Below are positions 13,730 through 19,767 of a stretch of 24,598 nucleotides of DNA, in pieces (position 1 is the stretch's first letter; the number at the start of each line of letters is the position of its first letter). Source of the stretch: a virus; IMG/VR virus record IMGVR_UViG_3300049440_000488, positions 1-24,598 of that record. The stretch is one strand, 5' to 3'. The notes under the pieces are model-generated. The model was given only the letters and a program-made list of their open reading frames with translations. It had not been told where the DNA came from and did not search any database. Position numbers and translations under genes: made by a program.

Positions 13730-15451
13730 ATGCCAGACAATGAATTTTTGATCAAGATAACCGGTGACGCCAGCCAGGCCAAAGAGGCTATCAATGCGGC
13801 AAAAGAGCAGCTCGATAAGGCTGGTAAGTCAGTTGAGATGCTGGCCGACCTCATCGGCGTGAAGGTACCCGACGCTCTCAAGAAAATGATTGCGTCGAGC
13901 GAAGTGGTGGGACCGGCGCTGGCAGAAGCGTTTGGGCCTTTGTCATTGATCATCTTCGGCATTGAGATTTTGCAACGCGTTGCCGAGAAGATGGAGCAGA
14001 TGGATGAAGAGGCTGAAAAGCACCGCTTAGCATGGCAAGACATCGGTATAGCTTCCAACGATGCAACCACAAAAATTGAAGATGGGATCGAAAAGCAGGA
14101 GCAGAAGTACGTTGAAATCACGCAGGGCCCAATTGCCGGCATGGAATTTGCTTTGGGGCACATGCGCAGTGTTGCGCTTTCAGCCTTTGCCGATATTGCC
14201 GGAGCCATGGACAGGGTGGCTGCTGAACTAACCGAAGAGAGCAGTTGGTTCAACGTCAACAAGGAAGCGGCCGCCGATATCAAGGCCACGATAGGCGACA
14301 TGCATAAGGCGATGGACGACGCGGTCAAGGCCGCGCCGAAAGACCCGTTCGCGCCCATCATTGCGCAGGAAGGCGTACTAAAGGCCAAGATCGACGAAAC
14401 CAATGATACGATTGACCGCCGGTCTGCGAACATGGGCGCGGACAAGAGCCTTGTTGATCCACTGAAGCAAGAGGTTGCGCTTTATGAGGACATACTCTCC
14501 AAGCTTCGACTGCAGAAAGACTTGCAAGCTGAGGCTCTAAAGACCGCCAACGCGGAGATTAATAAAGCCAAGACAGATCGCAGTGTAACCATCGATGTCG
14601 CAAAAATCGAGGCGCACAAAAAGACCAACGACGCGATCATCCAGCAAGAGCAAGAGACAATTCGCGAGTTGGCTGCTGCCCACCAGATCAGCGCGGAAGA
14701 AGAGCTGTCCCTTAACAAAACAATTCTGGACCAGAAGTTCACCCAGGATGAGACGGCCCTCCAAAAGAAACTGGAGCAACTCAGCCGCGATCGCGACCGC
14801 AATGCCGCGCAAATCATTTCGGTTCAAGGCGAGATCAAGGCATTGACCACGCAGCACTATACCGAGCTGGAAAAGCTGAACGCCGACTATTACAAACAAG
14901 TCGACCACAACGGACAAGAGGCTGTAAGTAAAGCAGCATCGAAGATGCATGCGTTTTTGCAGCAGATAAAAGAATCGCAGCAGATCATTCTTGAATCGGC
15001 CAAGGCTCATGATCAGGCCATGGGCCAGATCGCAGATCAACGGCTTAACTTCGAACTGCAAATTGGCAAGATCAGTCAAACCAACTATGAGAAACAACTG
15101 CAATGGGAGATGGCCGAGACTTACGCGAATGAACGCGCCAAGCTTGAGGCCAAGCGTCAGGCCGCTGAAGGCAACCTGGTGGAACAGGCGAAGGTAGATG
15201 CGGAACTGCAAAAGCTGGACGATAAATATCGGGCCGAGTCAGAAAAGGCCGAGCAGCAGTCACTCCTGAGGCGCCGCCAGCAGTTCGACCAATATTTTAA
15301 ACAGGTCACCTCTGCCTTTAATACGGCATTGAATGGCTGGATGCAAGGAACGGAGACGGCCAGCCATGCCTTCGGCAAAATGTTTCAAGACATCATTTCT
15401 CAGCTGATTAATTTTGTGGAGCAATGGATCGAAAAGATTGCTTCAGGCTAA
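13730..15451 (+). CDS. Tape measure protein, probably truncated
   Basis: A 573-aa protein has a hydrophobic segment (FGPLSLIIFGIEILQRV, about 69-85) and very long helical, Lys/Glu/Gln-rich coiled coil (about 230-500). It sets tail length and enters the cell envelope during infection. The C-terminus SAFNTALNGWMQGTETASHAFGKMFQDIISQLINFVEQWIEKIASG resembles a segment that in related proteins is followed by a longer hydrophobic tail, but here a TAA ends it. No distal tail, baseplate or fibre gene follows, which fits a deletion at this point. Confidence 0.78.
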   Translation: MPDNEFLIKITGDASQAKEAINAAKEQLDKAGKSVEMLADLIGVKVPDALKKMIASSEVVGPALAEAFGPLSLIIFGIEILQRVAEKMEQMDEEAEKHRLAWQDIGIASNDATTKIEDGIEKQEQKYVEITQGPIAGMEFALGHMRSVALSAFADIAGAMDRVAAELTEESSWFNVNKEAAADIKATIGDMHKAMDDAVKAAPKDPFAPIIAQEGVLKAKIDETNDTIDRRSANMGADKSLVDPLKQEVALYEDILSKLRLQKDLQAEALKTANAEINKAKTDRSVTIDVAKIEAHKKTNDAIIQQEQETIRELAAAHQISAEEELSLNKTILDQKFTQDETALQKKLEQLSRDRDRNAAQIISVQGEIKALTTQHYTELEKLNADYYKQVDHNGQEAVSKAASKMHAFLQQIKESQQIILESAKAHDQAMGQIADQRLNFELQIGKISQTNYEKQLQWEMAETYANERAKLEAKRQAAEGNLVEQAKVDAELQKLDDKYRAESEKAEQQSLLRRRQQFDQYFKQVTSAFNTALNGWMQGTETASHAFGKMFQDIISQLINFVEQWIEKIASG

Positions 15452-15487
15452 TAAAACACAATAGCCAAGGTATAGAGCGGACACGCA

Positions 15488-15751
15488 TCAGCGTTTAAAC
15501 GCCACCCCGAACCGGTTGCCCGCCAACGACAGGCCGACCCTTTTATCGGTGATGAACCGTGCGAAAGCTTTGCTCATAGGGATGTCGTCTGAGCCTCTGG
15601 GGGATTGCGGCGGTGATGCCATTTCTTCAGCCGCAGTTTTGACGCGGTCAAAAAGTTCTGATGGACGGCTGAAAAGCAGCTTGAACAGCAAGCGATATTG
15701 TGCCTTGCGCCCTGATTCACATTCGGATTCTAGCGGAGCGCGCCGCCGCTT
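15488..15751 (-). pseudogene. Leftward coding remnant of unknown protein
   Basis: The minus strand is open from 15751 to the TGA at 15488 and reads as normal protein (ECESGRKAQYRLLFKLLF, then SELFDRVKTAAEEMASPP and SKAFARFITDKRVGLSLAG). There is no ATG. The first usable start is TTG at 15691, which would give 67 aa. It faces against the phage genes, directly after the truncated tape measure, where tail-tip genes should be. It looks like the 3' end of a foreign gene left by a rearrangement. The family is not recognised. Confidence 0.35.
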
Positions 15752-15813
15752 TCACGTTGCCGGCCGCGATTTTGTTTTTTGAGTGGACCATTTCTTTCAT
15801 GAGAGGGAACCCG

Positions 15814-15978
15814 ATGCAAATTCACTTTACAGATTTTGTTACCGCAGCGAACCTGCTGGTGCTGCTGGGGATTTATCGCAAGATGTCGATCATCGTGTAT
15901 CAGCACAAGCTCATGTGGACGGACTTTGCCGAGCGTAAAGGCATCAGCGCGAACGGCAAGCATGCGGCCAGTGTTTAG
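15814..15978 (+). CDS. Small membrane protein (hypothetical phage protein)
   Basis: A 54-aa protein starts at ATG after GAGAGGGA. Residues 9-20 (VTAANLLVLLGI) form one short membrane segment, then comes a basic, aromatic part (YRKMSIIVYQHKLMWTDFAERKGI). The size and layout would suit a small phage membrane protein such as a lysis accessory or a superinfection factor, but nothing diagnostic is present. Confidence 0.55.
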   Translation: MQIHFTDFVTAANLLVLLGIYRKMSIIVYQHKLMWTDFAERKGISANGKHAASV

Positions 15979-15979
15979 G

Positions 15980-16062
15980 ATTGGCCGCGAATGAACGCAA
16001 AACGCGCGAATACAAATCATTTGTTTTATGGTTCGTTTTCCTTCGCGTAATTTGCGGCCGAT
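15980..16062. repeat. 83-bp imperfect palindrome
   Basis: Arms ATTGGCCGCGAAT (15980-15992) and ATTTGCGGCCGAT (16050-16062) match with two wobble-type differences. Inside are further GCGAA/TTCGC stretches and ACAAAT/ATTTGT. The whole stretch between 15978 and the HNH gene can fold into a long hairpin. It resembles dispersed palindromic host repeats. Confidence 0.5.
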
Positions 16063-16110
16063 TATGACTCCACTCTCAACTGCTACAAGCGCTTTTTAAG
16101 GTGAACTCCA

Positions 16111-16374
16111 ATGAAACTTACTCCAAGAGAAAGATTTCTGGCCAAGGTGTGTCCCGAGCCAAACGGTGGGTGCTGGCTATGGCGCGGGATGGTGCGCCCT
16201 GACGGATACGGCGGGACGTCCCTGGACGGGAAGCCGCAAAGCGCGCACCGGGCGGCTTGGATACTGTTCCGCGGCGAGATTGGTCCGGGCTTGTTGGTAT
16301 GTCACAAATGTGATGTACGCGCTTGCGTAAATCCTGAGCACCTTTTCCTCGGAAGTTATGCGGACAATGGGTAG
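16111..16374 (+). pseudogene. HNH endonuclease, N-terminal fragment (split by transposon)
   Basis: This frame starts at ATG after AAGGTGA. It carries a complete HNH_3-type nuclease core: CWLWRG (21-26), AHRAAW, and VCHKCDVRACVNPEHL with His65, Asn74 and His77. The native frame ends at codon 86 (Asn, 16366-16368), where the insertion begins. The transposon terminus then supplies GGG-TAG, so an 87-aa product lacking the DNA-binding tail could still be made. The remainder lies at 19795-20060. Such enzymes are site-specific, homing-type phage endonucleases. Removing 16370-19786 and one GGACAATG restores 174 aa without a frameshift. Confidence 0.85.
16362..16369. repeat. Target site duplication, left copy
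   Basis: GGACAATG directly abuts the left inverted repeat and is repeated at 19787-19794. An 8-bp duplication is within the normal IS1-family range. Confidence 0.9.
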
Positions 16375-16388
16375 TGGTACAGTTTGAA
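16370..16388 (+). repeat. Left terminal inverted repeat
   Basis: GGTAGTGGTACAGTTTGAA is identical in reverse complement to 19768-19786. It contains the TAG that stops the disrupted HNH frame. Confidence 0.92.
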
Positions 16389-16402
16389 AAAGCCCAAAAG
16401 CA

Positions 16403-16445
16403 AAGGGCGACCAAACTCGGTCGCCCTTCACACTTAAAAAGTGTG
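16403..16445 (-). terminator. Tandem hairpins ending the TA operon
   Basis: Read leftward from the antitoxin stop, CACACTT/AAGTGTG (16429-16445) comes first, then a 10-bp stem AAGGGCGACC/GGTCGCCCTT (16403-16428) followed by T-rich sequence. The second shares its GGGCGAC/GTCGCCC stem with a hairpin near the other end of the element (19273-19298). Confidence 0.7.
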
Positions 16446-16447
16446 CT

Positions 16448-16966
16448 CTATGCCGCTTGGAGTTCCCACTGCTCATTAGTGACTTTGGCCACAACAGGCT
16501 TCTTATCCGCAGCATATTGATTCTCATGCCACTCAAGGAACATTTGTCTCAAACGTTGCCTCAATTCGGATAGATTGTTGTCGTCAAGAGCCGCAAGAGC
16601 ATAGTAAAGTCGGATAAATTTATCGTTTGTCTCGCTCAGTTTTTGGTGTCCATTTTCGCAACGAGAGAGTGTTTCTGCCTCAATACCGATTGAACGAGCA
16701 AACTCCACCTGTTTTTGACCGAGGCGCTTTCTGAGGAATCTTACTTCATCGCCGGTCATGGCTGATTCTTGTTCAATGAGATCACGCGCAATAAGCTGCA
16801 TGAGTTGCTTTACAGCAGGAATTTCGGGAACAATGCGACCATCGGGATACGTGAAATATCGAATTCCGACCAAATAGATATTCGACAATCCACTATCTAA
16901 AAAATGAAACGGTTTTTCTTCGGTCGCCACTTGTTCTATTCGTTGCTCAACGCTGTTTTGAGTCAT
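16448..16966 (-). CDS. XRE/MqsA-like antitoxin
   Basis: A 172-aa protein has a central helix-turn-helix: MTGDEVRFLRKRLGQKQVEF, then ARSIGIEAETLSRCENG (about 70-107). It is preceded by IPEIPAVKQLMQLIARDLIEQ. This order (short beta region, IPxI helix, XRE domain) matches MqsA/YgiT-type antitoxins, although the usual zinc cysteines are missing. It should neutralise the upstream protein and repress their transcription. Its ATG overlaps the toxin stop (ATGA), so the two are co-translated with the toxin first. It is the last gene before the left end of the element. Confidence 0.68.
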   Translation of the reverse strand: MTQNSVEQRIEQVATEEKPFHFLDSGLSNIYLVGIRYFTYPDGRIVPEIPAVKQLMQLIARDLIEQESAMTGDEVRFLRKRLGQKQVEFARSIGIEAETLSRCENGHQKLSETNDKFIRLYYALAALDDNNLSELRQRLRQMFLEWHENQYAADKKPVVAKVTNEQWELQAA

Positions 16967-17295
16967 TCATCCCTCCACCTAGTGACAACGGTGAACTCTC
17001 TGCGCAACGTGTCAACTGCAATAATGATTGTGATTGGTTCTGAATCGATGGAGAGTCCATCGATTTCATATTTGTGCTGCCATTCGCCCCGATTAAACTT
17101 CTGTCGAGCAATTGTCCACTCCCCTTCTAAGGCATGGATAACATCATCCGTGCTAAGCCCGCGTTCCAGGTGGTCAAAGAGGGCATGGAAAGTCTCCGGA
17201 TTGTGCTCGTCAGGAGCCCTTTCCAACGCCTCCAGAACCAACTTCTTTAGTTCAGCTGCAGACAGCGGCTCGGGGATAAACCCTGTGCTTGACAT
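16963..17295 (-). CDS. Putative toxin (DUF4258-like, RelE/BrnT-type)
   Basis: A 110-aa protein starts at ATG 17295, with AAGAAAGG 8-9 nt upstream. A TTG at 17325 would add ten residues but lacks a site. The N-terminal half is helical (AAELKKLVLEALERAP). The C-terminal half, LERGLSTDDVIHALEG...WQHKYEI...ITIIIAVDTLRREFTVVTRW, fits the strand pattern of DUF4258-type proteins, small relatives of the RelE/BrnT fold. It overlaps the antitoxin by 4 nt and follows the transposase by 48 bp on the same strand. A role as an mRNA-interfering toxin is inferred from fold pattern and gene pairing. Confidence 0.58.
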   Translation of the reverse strand: MSSTGFIPEPLSAAELKKLVLEALERAPDEHNPETFHALFDHLERGLSTDDVIHALEGEWTIARQKFNRGEWQHKYEIDGLSIDSEPITIIIAVDTLRREFTVVTRWRDE

Positions 17296-17343
17296 AAAGT
17301 TAAGCCTTTCTTGATATTTTGTCAACTAATATGTTTACTGATT

Positions 17344-18183
17344 CTATTGATTACCTTTATTTTCAATCATTTCAAGCAATTCCTCTATTGACCAAACGTG
17401 ATCTGTAAGCCCCGCTTCCATCGCTGGCGTGACTCTCAGCGTTTTGTGAATCCGGCAAAAGTTGTAGTGCATGAAATGCAGGGCGACCGCATGACCGTGG
17501 TTTTCAACCTTTTTAGAAAAGCCATTTGTCAGGCGCGTGAATCGGCGCATTCCCATTCTCATTGTTAGGTTCTGACGTTCTACAAAAGACGTGCTGATAT
17601 GGTCAGGGTCAGGATTGCCGGAGATCGTTGCGGTACGGCATCCAATGCACGTTGCGGGGCTGTAGCGGCTTTCATCCAAACTGGACGGCATGCCATAAAT
17701 CTTTACAAGCATGCTGTAATCAACATCGCCGCCAAAGGCATCTTCCACGGCATCCACGTAAACTCTGTGACCGTCTGTAGTGAGTTGAAAGCGATTTGAA
17801 ATTCTGCTGGCCAGATCACGCATGAAGAATTGGGCAGTAGAAATGCCGCGATTCCCAAGGCAGTACGAGATGATTAGTTTTGTATCGGCATCAATCGCTG
17901 TCCAAGTCCAGCAATCGCCAGCACCTTTAGCCATTTGTTCTTCGGTGACATTCTTTTGCTTCGCATAAACGAAAGACCAAATTTCATCGCACTGGACACG
18001 GCGCACTTTCAGGTTACGAATAGCGCGATTGTGGTATTCAGCGCAAGCGCATCCAATCTGTTCCAACAGTCTCAGGATTGTTACCTTTGAAACCCCCGTC
18101 ATTCTCACGATGGCATTAATGGAAACGCCCTCGACCAGTGCCGCGATTACTTGGGTGCGCTTTTCAGTCTTAAGCAGGTTCAT
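17344..18183 (-). CDS. IS1-family transposase (ISMhu11-like)
   Basis: A 279-aa DDE transposase made from one ORF, without the frameshift used by classical IS1. Residues 8-45 form a helix-turn-helix (VIAALVEGVSINAIVRMTGV, then SKVTILRLLEQIG). Diagnostic motifs follow: QCDEIWSFVYAKQKN (Asp66), WTWTAIDADTKL, LTTDGHRVYVDAVEDAFG (Asp137) and FVERQNLTMRMGMRRFTRLT (Glu202) with HYNFCRIHKTLRVTPAMEAGL. All catalytic candidates are present, so it is probably active. A strong promoter (18193-18221) containing an operator-like repeat controls it. The TA genes lie immediately downstream and may be co-transcribed. Confidence 0.93.
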   Translation of the reverse strand: MNLLKTEKRTQVIAALVEGVSINAIVRMTGVSKVTILRLLEQIGCACAEYHNRAIRNLKVRRVQCDEIWSFVYAKQKNVTEEQMAKGAGDCWTWTAIDADTKLIISYCLGNRGISTAQFFMRDLASRISNRFQLTTDGHRVYVDAVEDAFGGDVDYSMLVKIYGMPSSLDESRYSPATCIGCRTATISGNPDPDHISTSFVERQNLTMRMGMRRFTRLTNGFSKKVENHGHAVALHFMHYNFCRIHKTLRVTPAMEAGLTDHVWSIEELLEMIENKGNQ

Positions 18184-18192
18184 AATGACCTA

Positions 18193-18221
18193 ATCTTATG
18201 CTTGAGCGGTCAAGCAGTCAA
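18193..18221 (-). promoter_or_regulatory. Transposase promoter with operator
   Basis: On the minus strand, TTGACT (18216-18221) and TAAGAT (18193-18198) are exactly 17 bp apart. The spacer is filled by the semi-palindrome CTTGAGCGGTCAAG (18201-18214). A repressor bound there would block RNA polymerase. Confidence 0.65.
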
Positions 18222-18269
18222 GCATAAAATAAACTATTTTTTCCTCTTGACTCTGCTTGAGCGGTCAAG
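18199..18269. repeat. Paired 16-bp operator-like direct repeats
   Basis: TGCTTGAGCGGTCAAG occurs at 18199-18214 and 18254-18269, 55 bp apart. Each lies in the -35/-10 spacer of one of two divergent promoters and contains arms CTTGA/TCAAG. Half-sites (TCAAGCA at 18218-18224) lie between them. The layout suggests one regulator co-repressing transposase and cargo. The regulator may be one of the element's own DNA-binding proteins. Confidence 0.65.
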
Positions 18270-18276
18270 ATACTAT
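18247..18276 (+). promoter_or_regulatory. Rightward promoter, candidate leaderless transcript
   Basis: TTGACT (18247-18252) and TACTAT (18271-18276) are 18 bp apart. The expected start site is at or next to the ATG at 18283, so the mRNA would have no ribosome-binding site. The spacer holds the second copy of the operator-like repeat. Confidence 0.5.
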
Positions 18277-18282
18277 TTATCC

Positions 18283-18444
18283 ATGCCAAGAAAGAAAAAT
18301 AAGGCCGCGCAAGCCCTTGGCAGGCTTGGGGGGTTAAAGGGTGGCAAGGCAAGAGCCAAGAAGCTATCGCCGGAACAAAGGTCGGCAATAGCATCCAAGG
18401 CTGCCCAAGCAAAATGGGCCAAGCACCGCGAACCCGGTGTATAA
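18283..18444 (+). CDS. Small basic protein (Gly/Lys/Ala-rich)
   Basis: A 53-aa protein, MPRKKNKAAQALGRLGG, then LKGGKARAKKLSPEQRSAIASKAAQAKWAKHREPGV. This pattern (xxALGRLGGxKGGKARAxxLxPEQRxxIAxKAAxAxWA) recurs among small bacterial proteins without a settled function. It is strongly basic with a helical second half, so nucleic-acid binding is likely. It diverges from the transposase across the twin operator region, which makes it a candidate regulator of the element. No ribosome-binding site is present, in line with a leaderless mRNA. Confidence 0.68.
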   Translation: MPRKKNKAAQALGRLGGLKGGKARAKKLSPEQRSAIASKAAQAKWAKHREPGV

Positions 18445-18448
18445 TTAA

Positions 18449-18580
18449 CTCGTAAAAAGACACGAGCTGCCTAAAATGGTGGCTTCCCATACGCTCAGTG
18501 CAGGCATCCCGCCAAGGAAAAGACTGCACTGGGCGTTTCGTGTTATGGCCCGGAACTACGGGAAACCCCCGTGGTAGCCC
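18449..18580 (+). ncRNA. Highly structured intergenic region in transposon
   Basis: Downstream of the small basic gene, several stems nest. Outer ACACGA (18460-18465) pairs with TCGTGT (18538-18543). Inside are a short GCC/GGC stem (18469-18483) and a 12-bp stem (18492-18503 with 18524-18535, one G-T pair). A separate 8-bp stem follows, ACTACGGG/CCCGTGGT (18555-18575). An early CTCGT/ACGAG alternative (18449-18466) competes with the outer stem. This could be an elaborate terminator, a small RNA or an attenuator. No ORF explains it. Confidence 0.4.
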
Positions 18581-18624
18581 AAGCTAGGTATCTAACTTCA
18601 TCTTCAGACCTCTAAAAAATCCTC

Positions 18625-19029
18625 CTACGCAATACGCGCATACATGATTGGTGCCTTGGGTGTAAGTCCAGCACGAGCCTCGATTGCTCCCTGTTTCGCC
18701 ATCCTTCTCAGCACCTTGGAAACTGCCAAATATTTGTCTTTGGACGTAAATTTAAATCCGTTCTGCTCCATTTGATCTGCTACGTGCCTCGCACTAACTA
18801 GCCCAGTGGAATGCTGTACAACCGCAACCGCTTCGCGGACTAACTTTGGATTGCGACTCTTGCGCTTGCCGTATTTCCGTGGCAATGGCAATTCTGCCTG
18901 CTGGGGCGCGGCGTTACCGTTGCGCTGCGCAAACAGATGGCGCACTTCCGGCGCGATATCCGGGTCATTCAGCAACTCATGCAGTTGCTGTAATTTTCTA
19001 GATTTGCTTTGGAGAATATCAAATGCCAT
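18625..19029 (-). CDS. Winged-helix cargo protein
   Basis: A 134-aa protein starts at ATG 19029; a TTG at 19062 would add 11 residues, but that lies upstream of the predicted start site. Residues 1-40 are helical and charged. A basic linker (RKYGKRKSRNPK) follows, then a winged helix: SARHVADQMEQNGFKFTSKD, YLAVSKVLRRMAKQGAIEAR, and a wing ending MYARIA. The same architecture, including VLRRMA-x2-G-x-IE, is seen in the prophage gene at 2676-3080. Palindromes and direct repeats at its promoter suggest autoregulation. It may control the element or act as a host-interfering factor. Confidence 0.68.
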   Translation of the reverse strand: MAFDILQSKSRKLQQLHELLNDPDIAPEVRHLFAQRNGNAAPQQAELPLPRKYGKRKSRNPKLVREAVAVVQHSTGLVSARHVADQMEQNGFKFTSKDKYLAVSKVLRRMAKQGAIEARAGLTPKAPIMYARIA

Positions 19030-19041
19030 AACGGTAAATAG

Positions 19042-19092
19042 ATAATACCCCGTTAGCGGCAATAGCGCAACACGCTATTTTTAGCGGCAATA
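19042..19092 (-). promoter_or_regulatory. Promoter and operators of the winged-helix cargo gene
   Basis: On the minus strand, TTGCGC (19065-19070) and TATTAT (19042-19047) are 17 bp apart, about 12 bp from the ATG, so the leader is very short. TTAGCGGCAATA occurs twice (19053-19064 and 19081-19092). A 7-bp inverted repeat AATAGCG/CGCTATT (19061-19079) overlaps the -35 box. Confidence 0.6.
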
Positions 19093-19138
19093 CCCAAGCG
19101 GCTTAGGTGCCATAGAATACAGGGCAAAGCCTAGATTT

Positions 19139-19258
19139 TTACCGTTCTGTGGCTTCCCGCAGAATACGGGCGGCTACCTGATTCACGTCCTCGCGGCGGG
19201 TAGTTGGCTTTTTTGCGGTTTTCTTTTTTAACGGTGTTTTTTTTGATTTCTTCGGCAT
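19139..19258 (-). CDS. Lys-rich mini-protein, 39 aa
   Basis: A short frame from ATG 19258 to TAA 19139 encodes MPKKSKKTPLKKKTAKKPTT, then RREDVNQVAARILREATER. The first half is a poly-basic tail like those of histone-like or ribosome-binding peptides. The second is an amphipathic helix of the kind found at the start of small RHH or antitoxin-like proteins. It lies between the 112-aa gene and the winged-helix gene, all on the minus strand. A TAAAAT -10-like box is just upstream. Composition supports coding, but the role is unknown. Confidence 0.5.
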   Translation of the reverse strand: MPKKSKKTPLKKKTAKKPTTRREDVNQVAARILREATER

Positions 19259-19272
19259 GGCTCTATTTTACA

Positions 19273-19298
19273 GGGCGACCCGTTAAACCGAGTCGCCC
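19273..19298 (-). terminator. Hairpin after the 112-aa cargo gene
   Basis: GGGCGAC (19273-19279) pairs with GTCGCCC (19292-19298), 18 bp past the stop of the leftward gene at 19316. It shares its stem with the hairpin at 16405-16426, so the two ends of the element carry a related palindrome in addition to the terminal repeats. Confidence 0.55.
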
Positions 19299-19315
19299 AA
19301 ACTGCTTAACTCCGA

Positions 19316-19654
19316 TTAGCGTTTCTTGCGTTGCTTGGCAAGTTGCTTTCTGCGTTCTTTGGCCTGAATGAGAACGTCGTTTGGATCACGGATGTACTTT
19401 TCCCAGCGTTGCCGTGCTTTGCCGTATTCGTTCCAATCGTCAAGCTCAAGCTGGTGTAGAGTCTCAAGAAATTCTTGGTTAAATTCGGATTGAAGTTCCT
19501 GAGCAAAACCGGGAAACAATTTTGCAACTTTGGATTTGAACAGTCCGGTGTTCCGTAGCGTGTGAAGGTGTTTAACGACTTCAGAAAAAGCAGTGTTGAG
19601 GTTGGACAGGGTTTCGTATATCCCTGTCTTTTGGGTAACATCAAGAGCAGCCAT
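19316..19654 (-). CDS. Hypothetical cargo protein, 112 aa
   Basis: It starts at ATG with AAAGGC 6 nt upstream, inside a leader hairpin (CCTTTC/GAAAGG, 19661-19674) that could hide the site. The protein is predicted almost entirely helical (GIYETLSNLNTAFSEVVKHL, then FAQELQSEFNQEFLETLHQL) with aromatic DDWNEYGKARQRWEKYI and a basic tail KERRKQLAKQRKKR. I do not recognise the family. It is the gene nearest the right end of the element. Alternative frames over the same bases look non-coding. Confidence 0.6.
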   Translation of the reverse strand: MAALDVTQKTGIYETLSNLNTAFSEVVKHLHTLRNTGLFKSKVAKLFPGFAQELQSEFNQEFLETLHQLELDDWNEYGKARQRWEKYIRDPNDVLIQAKERRKQLAKQRKKR

Positions 19655-19767
19655 GATTCGCCTTTCACGAAAGGTGATTTGTGGTTAGGGGCTTGACCGT
19701 GGTTACACACGGGCCTGCCCCGCTCTCTTTATGGCTGTTTTTGAGATGGAAAACAAGAGGCTGGAAA

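Noticed and set aside
15516-15782. Rightward 88-codon ORF after the tape measure
   Set aside because: Ser/Arg-rich shadow of the more protein-like frame on the opposite strand, with no start signal.
17295-17325. TTG start for the toxin at 17325
   Set aside because: It has no ribosome-binding site, whereas ATG 17295 has AAGAAAGG at good spacing. The TTGACA there resembles a promoter box rather than coding sequence.
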